A DNA stretch of 7,220 bases, taken from NCBI GenBank assembly GCA_003601695.1, contig PIYH01000068.1:1-7220 (forward strand), written 5' to 3'. The notes beneath the pieces were generated by a model. That model was given only the letters and a program-made list of their open reading frames with translations, was not told the origin of the DNA and ran no database searches. This DNA comes from Candidatus Bathyarchaeota archaeon. Its GTDB lineage: Archaea; Thermoproteota; Bathyarchaeia; Bathyarchaeales; DTEX01. The position numbers were made by a program, and so were the translations under genes. This document shows positions 1 to 5,046 of the stretch, piece by piece (the stretch's first letter is position 1; each line of letters starts with the position of its first letter).

Positions 1-130
1 CTATGAGGGCTTCCTGTGTCAATTACAAATCTTATTGGTCTATAAATGTGAAATTGCGGTATTCTCAAAGTGGCATATAGAATAGGTTTTAGTCCCCAGC
101 GATATTTTCAACTTTAAGGGGAACCCGCAT
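1..130 (-). CDS. Retropepsin-like aspartic protease, N-terminal part, apparently frameshifted
   Basis: The minus strand encodes the start of a retroviral-type (clan AA) aspartic protease that continues past the window edge. The catalytic motif is visible as FVIDTGSPH, with DTGS at 20..9, preceded by a strand-like LYATLRIP segment typical of this fold. An ATG at 130 has a GGAG ribosome binding site (142..139) 8 nt upstream and lies 17 bp after the DUF5678 stop, so it is the likely start. That frame reads MRVPLKVENIAGD and stops with TAA at 91..89. The protease frame is open only from 107 onward and has no ATG or GTG. One extra G in the GGGG run at 97..94 would join them as MRVPLKVENIAGGLKPILYATL. 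This is therefore a frameshift mutation, a sequence error, or less likely programmed frameshifting. An in-frame TTG at 68 lacks a ribosome binding site and would remove the first strand. The family call rests on the DTGS motif and its context; the specific substrate is unknown. Confidence 0.6.
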
Positions 131-147
131 CGAGAGCGCTCCAATAG

Positions 148-396
148 CTATAAAATAAACATGGTTCCCTTTTCTGCAACAAACTCGATTAGTATTTCAC
201 TTAGGTTTTTTCCTTTTTTCTTCAATTCCTCTAGGAGCGCATCTAGTCGGGGATTATGAGCAATTATTTCGGCATCTTCTATGGCTATAAATTCATTTTT
301 GTACTTTTCAACAATTTCTTTATAATGTGAACTAAACCAGCTACCGTTTTTCTCCATCTTCTCTAAGAGGATTAGATCCGAGGTCAAAGCACTCAT
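148..396 (-). CDS. DUF5678-like small protein
   Basis: This is an 82-residue acidic/lysine-rich protein. Residues about 20-63 match the pattern I associate with DUF5678: a WFSSHYKEIVEKYKNEFIAI segment (an aromatic helix followed by a strand), then a short turn and the helix RLDALLEELKKKGK. There is no signal peptide or membrane segment, so it is presumably cytoplasmic. No biochemical function is known to me for the family. The ATG at 396 is chosen over an in-frame GTG at 423 because a TATA-like element at 425-430 lies about 30 bp upstream of the ATG, fitting a leaderless transcript, and the GTG would overlap that element. Neither start has a well-placed ribosome binding site. The aspartic protease gene follows 17 bp downstream, so the two are probably co-transcribed and may be functionally linked. 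Family assignment is from memory of the sequence pattern. Confidence 0.7.
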   Translation of the reverse strand: MSALTSDLILLEKMEKNGSWFSSHYKEIVEKYKNEFIAIEDAEIIAHNPRLDALLEELKKKGKNLSEILIEFVAEKGTMFIL

Positions 397-423
397 CCCT
401 ATAATATTATACCACAATATCAC

Positions 424-434
424 GTATAAATAAT
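424..434 (-). promoter_or_regulatory. Putative TATA box for the DUF5678/protease unit
   Basis: The minus strand reads ATTATTTATACG here. Its centre, near 428, lies about 30 bp upstream of the ATG at 396, the spacing expected for a leaderless archaeal transcript. A second AT-rich stretch at 436-450 is an alternative. The adjoining ACGTGA at the 3' edge partly resembles the TTACGTAA units at 485-504, so a regulator might act here, but that is speculative. Confidence 0.4.
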
Positions 435-484
435 AAATTTTTAAATTTTGTGAATTTTAGCAAAATTTAACGACCCCTCTATAA

Positions 485-504
485 TTACGTAACGAGTTAC
501 GTAA
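485..504. promoter_or_regulatory. 20-bp palindrome made of two TTACGTAA units, candidate operator
   Basis: Arms ttacgtaac (485-493) and gttacgtaa (496-504) are perfect inverted repeats around a 2-bp centre (ga). Each arm also contains the self-complementary 8-mer TTACGTAA (485-492 and 497-504), set 12 bp apart, so the site is at once an inverted and a direct repeat. It lies about 55 bp upstream of the proposed TATA box of the DUF5678 gene. Such symmetry suits a dimeric DNA-binding regulator. The arms are too close to form an RNA hairpin loop, which argues against a terminator. No specific regulator can be named. Confidence 0.5.
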
Positions 505-640
505 AAATGAAGTCAAGCGTCCTCTTCAATCTGCTTCATGGATAAATCGTATAGTGCAGGGGAGAACTCAAACCGGGCACCGATAATAAAATGCGCAGTT
601 CTTCCTTATAAAAGTGGTGGACCGTTAAATTTTATTTATT

Positions 641-718
641 TGGTAGCGGGGGGTCGATTTGAACGACCGATCTCTGGGTTATGAGCCCAGCGGGTTAACC
701 TAGCTACCCCACCCCGCT
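641..718 (-). tRNA. Initiator tRNA-Met (CAT)
   Basis: A complete cloverleaf of 78 nt including an encoded CCA can be folded. It has acceptor AGCGGGG/CCCCGCT, D-stem GGGT/ACCC, anticodon stem CTGGG/CCCAG around loop CTCATAA (anticodon CAT at 683..681), variable loop AGATC, T-stem GGTCG/CGACC with TTCAAAT loop, discriminator A73 and then CCA. Three traits mark it as the initiator rather than elongator Met or Ile2: the A1-U72 first pair, three consecutive G-C pairs (G29-G31 with C39-C41) next to the anticodon loop, and the AGCGGG acceptor start known from archaeal initiators. No intron is seen. It lies downstream of the uxaE gene on the same strand. Confidence 0.93.
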
Positions 719-741
719 TTCTAACAAGCGATTTTCATCTG

Positions 742-773
742 TTTATTCTTGAATATTTTGCTGAAATAAAAAA
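742..773 (-). promoter_or_regulatory. AT-rich region: possible tRNA promoter and uxaE terminator
   Basis: On the minus strand this segment holds a T6 run (773..768) about 27 bp after the uxaE stop, which could act as a U-rich archaeal terminator. It also holds TATA-like AAAATATTC (759..751) and GAATAAACA (750..742). These lie roughly 28-37 bp upstream of the mature tRNA 5' end and could drive the initiator tRNA with a short or no leader. Which element is used cannot be decided from the sequence. Confidence 0.35.
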
Positions 774-799
774 GTTGCGAATTTTAATCCTAGCTCGTC

Positions 800-2344
800 T
801 TATGCCTGAATTATTAATCTTATATGTCTCTCCATATGTTTAGAGATGGTCTGATAGTATTCTTCTTCATTGTCTATCAGAATTTTCTTTATTCGGTCAC
901 GGAAGAGCCATCGGCCATCTTCTGTTTTCGCCGTTAGAATAGAGCCATATGTGACATGTAATACTTGTCTTCCATAATTATTGTCAAGATAGGTCTTTTC
1001 GAGGTCTTCATCTGGTATTTCATCGATGAGTGGAATATCTGATAGATTGGTGCTCAAGTGATATGTCTTTCTATCTTCCTCGAAGTGCTTGATACTATAG
1101 TGCACGATTTCACGGAATAGCTGTGGGTCATGTCTTGCGATTATACGCAACGATTCTAGATAGCTCGTTCCAGAGGTCTTCAGATGGATCATCTCTCTGG
1201 CGTATTTGCCTAGAATTGGATAGATTGAAAACTTATCGCTTCCAGAGTGGATGCTGAGCTTGTATGGTCCAAACTTCCTCGCCATTAATACATGCTGTTT
1301 GAATGTCTCTTCAAATTCTTCAAGATCTCCGATGTAATCAACTGCTTTCTCAAATCTGCCTACAAATCTTAAGGCTAATCCTTGAATTCTCACATTAAGT
1401 CTCTTAAACTCTAAAGATATGAATAAGTGTTCGAGAAGTCTAGTCGGCGTATCCGTCTCATCTACAGATACCTCTAAGTCATACTGTTTACCACTAAATA
1501 GATCATCTAATAAGCGCTTCAGCCTTAAAGTGTGAGCAATCGCAGATGAGTATTTAACCGCCGCTCGGAGGAGATCTTCCTCTGAAAATACGAGTTTTAG
1601 GACGTGTTTCCCATCTTCTGATTCTATCATAAACTCTCTTCCAAGATACATATTCAAAAGATCTTTTCCACTACACTCTAGTTCTCTCCAGGGCAGATCA
1701 TCAAATCTTCTTCTAAGCTCTTCTAGATCATACTTGTCCGCTTCATCATCAACATAGTCTGATGGGTCAATAGTGTACATTGTGAATCCAGCCTTAAAGG
1801 ATACCTCCACATCCTCCTCAGTCTTTAGATGATCAGCGTCAGCAGCGAATCCATCACGGTATCCTTCTTGAAAGACAGCCCAAGAAACATCATTCATCAC
1901 GTCTTCTGGAGATCTTAGAGTACGTTTCATTTCACGGATGGACTGCTGCGCTAGAACGGGGAAGACTCCAAATTTACGTGCAGCTCGTATATGCCCAGGA
2001 GTCGATAAACCTATGCGATCTCCCATCCCTATAGCGGGCGTCAGCCCCATCACACGCGGCTTTGTGAAAGGAAAGAGTCTACGCAGCTCAGCTGCATTTC
2101 TGTCATTGCAGGGACAGATTTTATAATTTAGATTATTATCTAGTGTTCCCTTCTCTTCGGCAACTAAGCCTTTAAATACCTCCTCATTGCTACTTGACGG
2201 ATACACTATAACGAGTTTCTTGTCATATTCTTCACGGATCAGAAAGAAGACAGCGTTATCCTTCTCAGTTACGGATGATTCATAAATTTTTATTGATCGT
2301 CCTAAGCGATTAAAGTATTCCTTAAAGGCTTGCATAGCTTTCAT
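800..2344 (-). CDS. uxaE: Tagaturonate epimerase family protein (UxaE)
   Basis: This 514-residue protein is recognised as a member of the UxaE family, whose Thermotoga founder interconverts D-tagaturonate and D-fructuronate in the galacturonate branch of hexuronate breakdown. Family-like motifs are GMGDRIGLSTPGHIRA (106-121), GVFPVLAQQSIRE (126-138), FAADADHLKT (166-175), TIDPSDYVD (191-199), EVSVDETDTPT (291-301) and IHSGSDKFSIYP (365-376). Conserved Asp, His and Glu in these motifs probably form a metal and substrate site; that is inference. It has no signal peptide, so it should act in the cytoplasm. The ATG at 2344 is chosen because GGAGGAG (2359..2353) sits 8 nt upstream. An in-frame TTG at 2374 would place this ribosome binding site inside the gene. 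It is divergent from purE and has no other hexuronate gene beside it in the window, so the physiological pathway is unproven. The length fits the family. Confidence 0.85.
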   Translation of the reverse strand: MKAMQAFKEYFNRLGRSIKIYESSVTEKDNAVFFLIREEYDKKLVIVYPSSSNEEVFKGLVAEEKGTLDNNLNYKICPCNDRNAAELRRLFPFTKPRVMGLTPAIGMGDRIGLSTPGHIRAARKFGVFPVLAQQSIREMKRTLRSPEDVMNDVSWAVFQEGYRDGFAADADHLKTEEDVEVSFKAGFTMYTIDPSDYVDDEADKYDLEELRRRFDDLPWRELECSGKDLLNMYLGREFMIESEDGKHVLKLVFSEEDLLRAAVKYSSAIAHTLRLKRLLDDLFSGKQYDLEVSVDETDTPTRLLEHLFISLEFKRLNVRIQGLALRFVGRFEKAVDYIGDLEEFEETFKQHVLMARKFGPYKLSIHSGSDKFSIYPILGKYAREMIHLKTSGTSYLESLRIIARHDPQLFREIVHYSIKHFEEDRKTYHLSTNLSDIPLIDEIPDEDLEKTYLDNNYGRQVLHVTYGSILTAKTEDGRWLFRDRIKKILIDNEEEYYQTISKHMERHIRLIIQA

Positions 2345-2352
2345 TAATGATT

Positions 2353-2359
2353 CTCCTCC
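2353..2359 (-). promoter_or_regulatory. Ribosome binding site of uxaE
   Basis: GGAGGAG on the minus strand ends 8 nt before the ATG at 2344. It decides the start in favour of that ATG over the upstream TTG at 2374. Confidence 0.8.
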
Positions 2360-2406
2360 ACATGAAGAATCCAAGGCTCCTAAAGAAGAGATGATTATAG
2401 TGCTCT

Positions 2407-2416
2407 ATTATATTTT
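2407..2416 (-). promoter_or_regulatory. Putative TATA box of uxaE
   Basis: The minus strand reads AAAATATAAT. Transcription starting about 26 bp downstream would begin near 2385 and give a leader of about 40 nt carrying the GGAGGAG site. Placement is by spacing and composition only. Confidence 0.45.
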
Positions 2417-2444
2417 GTGTTAGCTGCATATTCATAGCCACGTA

Positions 2445-2460
2445 CGAAAAGCCTTTTTAT
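2445..2460 (+). promoter_or_regulatory. Putative BRE/TATA promoter of purE-purC-purM
   Basis: A purine-rich CGAAAAG (2445-2451) is followed by CTTTTTAT (2453-2460), resembling an archaeal BRE plus TATA box. A start of transcription near 2483 would leave a leader of about 20 nt before the purE ATG. No riboswitch-like structure is apparent in the short leader. Confidence 0.45.
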
Positions 2461-2504
2461 CATCATGTGGATAAGTAGGACTGTGAACTCGCTGGGTTGA
2501 TTTG

Positions 2505-2993
2505 ATGAGAGGAAAAATACTCATATTAATGGGCTCTAAAAGTGATCTTCAATTCGCAAAGAGGATAGGCGACTTCATAGATGGTGAGGGTTTCAATGTT
2601 AGGTATGAATACGCCGTCTCATCGGCTCATAGGACTCCGGACATCTTAGTGGAGAAGATTAGAGGACTAGAGGCGGATGGAAGCCGCGTAGTCATAGTAA
2701 CCGTAGCTGGACTTTCAGATGCTCTTTCAGGAGTTGCCGCTGGACTTTCAACATATCCGGTTATAGCCTGTCCGCCCGATATTGACAGATACGGCTTTGC
2801 GAAGATATTCTCTTCGGTGATTACTCCGACAGGGGTTCCTGTGATGCTTGTTGCAAGGCCTGAAAATGCCGCTTTAGCGGCTGTTAAGATTTTAGCTCTC
2901 TCTGACTCTTCACTTCGGCGAGATATTCGTAGATATATTAATAAAAAGAGGCAGGAAGTTATTGAGGCTGATGAGGAAATAGGCAAAAAATAG
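2505..2993 (+). CDS. purE: Phosphoribosylaminoimidazole carboxylase, class II-like PurE
   Basis: This 162-residue protein makes carboxy-AIR (CAIR) in purine synthesis. Motifs are MGSKSD (9-14, phosphate-binding loop), SSAHRTP (39-45), VAGLSDALSGVAAG (67-80) and YPVIACPPD (84-92). The central segment lacks the GAAHLPG histidine motif of class I PurE, the N5-CAIR mutase that works with PurK. Instead it resembles the AGRSN-type motif and PVISCPP of class II AIR carboxylases, including the carboxylase half of animal PAICS. The enzyme therefore probably uses AIR and CO2 directly. The SAHRTP motif is more class I-like, so the type is inferred. The ATG at 2505 is preferred over an overlapping TTG at 2502; the ribosome binding site is weak (GGGTTGAT). 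It is the first gene of the purE-purC-purM operon, and purC follows after 18 bp. Confidence 0.92.
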   Translation: MRGKILILMGSKSDLQFAKRIGDFIDGEGFNVRYEYAVSSAHRTPDILVEKIRGLEADGSRVVIVTVAGLSDALSGVAAGLSTYPVIACPPDIDRYGFAKIFSSVITPTGVPVMLVARPENAALAAVKILALSDSSLRRDIRRYINKKRQEVIEADEEIGKK

Positions 2994-2994
2994 A

Positions 2995-3002
2995 GTGGAG
3001 GT
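2995..3002 (+). promoter_or_regulatory. Ribosome binding site of purC
   Basis: GTGGAGGT lies directly after the purE stop codon and 9 nt before the purC ATG at 3012, supporting that start and translation from a shared purE-purC transcript. Confidence 0.75.
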
Positions 3003-3011
3003 CTCCTTTGT

Positions 3012-3890
3012 ATGAGGATAGACGTTAACGATGTTATTCTTCAGACGAATCTTTCATACCCGCTTGTTAAGAGGGGGAAAGTGAGGGATATATATGAGGT
3101 TGATGGGGATCTCTTGATAGTCTCAACTGATAGGATCTCAGCTTTTGATGTGGTTCTGCCGAATGGCATTCCATATAAGGGTGAAGCTCTCAACCTTCTT
3201 TCAGCTTATTGGTTTAATGAGACTAGGCATATATTTCCGAATCATCTCCTAGAGATAGTTGATTCGCGCTCCATACTTGTTAGGAAAACGGATCCAATAA
3301 AGATTGAATTTGTAGTTAGAGGCTATCTTTACGGGTCGGCTTGGGAAAAATATAGTAGAGGTAAAGATATTTGTGGCATAAAGCTCCCTGCAGGGCTGAG
3401 AAAGGCTGAAAAGCTTCCTGAGCCCATATTGACGCCGACTACAAAAGCTGAGGTTGGGCATGATGTTGAGATGACGCGTAATGAAGTGGTTGAGATGATC
3501 GGGAAAGACCTAGCTGAGGAGATTGAAGAGGCGAGCTTAAAAATATACGAGTCGGCGGCTGAGAAGGCTGATGCTAGAGGCATAATCATAGCTGATACAA
3601 AATTTGAGTTCGGCATAAGCGACGGTGAAGTCGTATTGATCGATGAGCTCTTAACTCCGGATTCTTCAAGATTCTGGCCTAAAGATAAATATGAAGTTGG
3701 TAAGAATCAACCGAGCTTTGATAAACAGTATGTTCGAGACTATCTCTTATCGATTAAATGGAATAAGAAACCTCCCGCCCCGTCTCTGCCGGAACATATA
3801 ATTGTTGGAACATCCCGCAGGTATATAGAGGCTTATGAAAGGCTTACTGGTAGAGTTTTCGAGTCTGAGATTAGGAAGTATCGTAAATGA
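3012..3890 (+). CDS. purC: SAICAR synthase (PurC)
   Basis: This 292-residue enzyme joins CAIR and aspartate, using ATP, to give SAICAR. Motifs are RGKVRDIYEV (21-30, nucleotide-binding strand-turn), STDRISAFDVVLP (38-50), EFVVRGYLYGSAWEKY (99-114), LTPTTKAEVGHD (140-151), ADTKFEFG (194-201) and the signature LIDELLTPDSSRFW (209-222). All expected motifs are present. The length is that of the longer form (about 290-310 residues, as in yeast Ade1 and Bacteroidetes) rather than the roughly 240-residue common bacterial form. It sits directly after purE, whose product is its substrate, and its stop overlaps the purM start in an ATGA, which points to translational coupling. Confidence 0.97.
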   Translation: MRIDVNDVILQTNLSYPLVKRGKVRDIYEVDGDLLIVSTDRISAFDVVLPNGIPYKGEALNLLSAYWFNETRHIFPNHLLEIVDSRSILVRKTDPIKIEFVVRGYLYGSAWEKYSRGKDICGIKLPAGLRKAEKLPEPILTPTTKAEVGHDVEMTRNEVVEMIGKDLAEEIEEASLKIYESAAEKADARGIIIADTKFEFGISDGEVVLIDELLTPDSSRFWPKDKYEVGKNQPSFDKQYVRDYLLSIKWNKKPPAPSLPEHIIVGTSRRYIEAYERLTGRVFESEIRKYRK

Positions 3891-5035
3891 GCAAGTACGC
3901 TGAGACGGGTGTAGATGTTAAGAAGAAGGGAATAGAAGTCTTTCAGGAGATAATAAACAGCATATTTCCCGAAGCGTTCTGCGTCGTCACTCCGGATCCG
4001 GGTATGCCGGGATATGGAATCGTAACTCATGCGGATAGTGCTGGAAGCAAGCCTATTCAGGCATATTTGAACTGGAGAGAAACAGGGGATCTCTCGTGGT
4101 TTGAAGGATTGGCGCAAGATGTTTTGGCGATGAACCTTAATGATGTATCATGCGTCGGCGCTGAACCAATAAACTTCGTTGATTACATCGCCTTAAACCC
4201 CTTGAAGATACCTAAGAAAGAACTGTTGAAGATTCTAAGCGAAGGCTTCAGAAAGTCTCTAGAGAGGCTGGAGAATCTAGGATTGAGAGTTTATTTCTCT
4301 GGAGGGGAGACCGCTGATCTTCCAGACCAGCTCAGGACATTTGATATATCGGGAGTTGTTAATGGACGTGTAGATCTAGCTGAAGTAATCACCGGAGCAA
4401 GTATTGAACCGGGAGATATCATAATTGGGCTGAGAAGCGGCGGAAAAACAAAGTATGAGGATCGAGAGAACAGTGGAATAATGTGCAATGGACTCACGTT
4501 AGCTAGACATTGCCTGCTGAGAAGAGAGTATCAAGATAGGTATCCTGAAATAATGGCTCCTGAGGGGAAGAGCTACTATGGAAGATTCCGCGTTGACGAT
4601 TACATTGACGAATTAGGAATGACTATCGGCGAGGCATTAACGTCGCCTATGAGATTCTTCGCTCCCATCGTAAAGAAGATTCTTGAGGAATGCTCAGAAA
4701 TGGTGTCTGGAATGGTTCACAATATGGGCGGCGGGTTAACTAAGGGTCTCAGAATTGGATATAATGTAAAGTTTGTAAAAGACAAACTTTTCGAGCCGGA
4801 TCCAATCTTCCACCTGATCCAGAGAGAATCAGGCGAATCTTGGAAGGATATGTTCATGGTTTATAATATGGGGGTTGGATTTGAGGTGATAGCTAGGCCG
4901 GAAGCTGAAGATGAGATAATCAGCATATGTGAGAACTTCGGGCTTGAAGCTAAGAGAATTGGAAGATGTGAAAGAAGCAGTGGAAGAAACGTGGTTGTTA
5001 TAAAGAGCCGCTGGGGAACCTTCGTCTACGAGTAA
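3887..5035 (+). CDS. purM: AIR synthase (PurM), long form
   Basis: This 382-residue protein is expected to close FGAM to AIR using ATP, the step before PurE. The order of motifs fits PurM: KYAETGVDVKKKG (3-15), THADSAGSK (47-55), DVLAMNLNDVSCVGAEP (78-94), SGGETADLPDQ (138-148), a variable insert around 186-245, GMVHNMGGGLTKGL (275-288), YNMGVGFEV (326-334) and IGRCE (358-362). It is longer than standard bacterial PurM (about 345 residues). Its FPEAFCVVTPD start, WRETGDLSWFEGLAQD segment and WGTFVYE ending resemble the long PurM that I recall from Bacteroidetes. The gene overlaps purC by 4 bp and is last in the operon, 11 bp from the stop of a convergent gene. An AIR synthase-related protein of other function is possible but unlikely given this context. 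Confidence 0.92.
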   Translation: MSKYAETGVDVKKKGIEVFQEIINSIFPEAFCVVTPDPGMPGYGIVTHADSAGSKPIQAYLNWRETGDLSWFEGLAQDVLAMNLNDVSCVGAEPINFVDYIALNPLKIPKKELLKILSEGFRKSLERLENLGLRVYFSGGETADLPDQLRTFDISGVVNGRVDLAEVITGASIEPGDIIIGLRSGGKTKYEDRENSGIMCNGLTLARHCLLRREYQDRYPEIMAPEGKSYYGRFRVDDYIDELGMTIGEALTSPMRFFAPIVKKILEECSEMVSGMVHNMGGGLTKGLRIGYNVKFVKDKLFEPDPIFHLIQRESGESWKDMFMVYNMGVGFEVIARPEAEDEIISICENFGLEAKRIGRCERSSGRNVVVIKSRWGTFVYE

Positions 5036-5046
5036 CCGTTTTGATC
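5036..5046. other. Very short convergent junction
   Basis: Only 11 bp separate the purM stop from the stop of the convergent PurP-like gene. No hairpin or T-run lies within it, so the two transcripts probably overlap in their 3' ends. Confidence 0.6.

Larger units (their letters stand above)
424..640. other. Non-coding intergenic region between tRNA and DUF5678 gene
   Basis: This AT-rich stretch has no convincing gene. Besides the TATA-like element and palindrome listed separately, it holds a TATA-like CTTTTATAAG (605-614, usable on either strand) and a 30-codon open stretch on the minus strand (605..513). That stretch reads GRTAHFIIGARFEFSPALYD and onward to EEDA, then stop. It has no ATG, GTG or TTG start before an internal Met, so it is more likely a gene remnant or chance than an active gene. 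No clear poly-T terminator follows the tRNA. Confidence 0.5.

Noticed and set aside
397..423. Extension of the DUF5678 gene to an in-frame GTG at 423
   Set aside because: It would overlap the likely TATA box at 425-430 and adds a hydrophobic MILWYNIIG stretch with no ribosome binding site; the ATG at 396 fits promoter spacing better.
508..546. Plus-strand 12-codon frame beginning ATGAAGTCAAG just after the palindrome
   Set aside because: It is too short, with no ribosome binding site and no relation to a known leader peptide.
1938..2126. Plus-strand open frame antisense to uxaE, and similar frames antisense to purE, purC, purM and purP
   Set aside because: They lie wholly or largely opposite strongly recognised genes, have no convincing ribosome binding sites, and their translations resemble no protein family.
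2345..2374. Extension of uxaE to an in-frame TTG at 2374
   Set aside because: The GGAGGAG ribosome binding site for the ATG at 2344 would fall inside the coding sequence; the extra residues (DSSCGGES) look like untranslated leader.
2358..2470. 8-bp inverted repeat ccacatga (2358-2365) and tcatgtgg (2463-2470) in the uxaE-purE intergenic region
   Set aside because: An 8-bp match about 100 bp apart in a region of this size is not far from chance, and no further copies are seen.
2345..2504. Possible purine-sensing riboswitch in front of purE
   Set aside because: The predicted leader is only about 20 nt and no conserved junction structure can be seen.
3833..4117. Minus-strand open frame across the purC-purM junction
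   Set aside because: It is antisense to two well-supported genes and has low-complexity composition without recognisable motifs.
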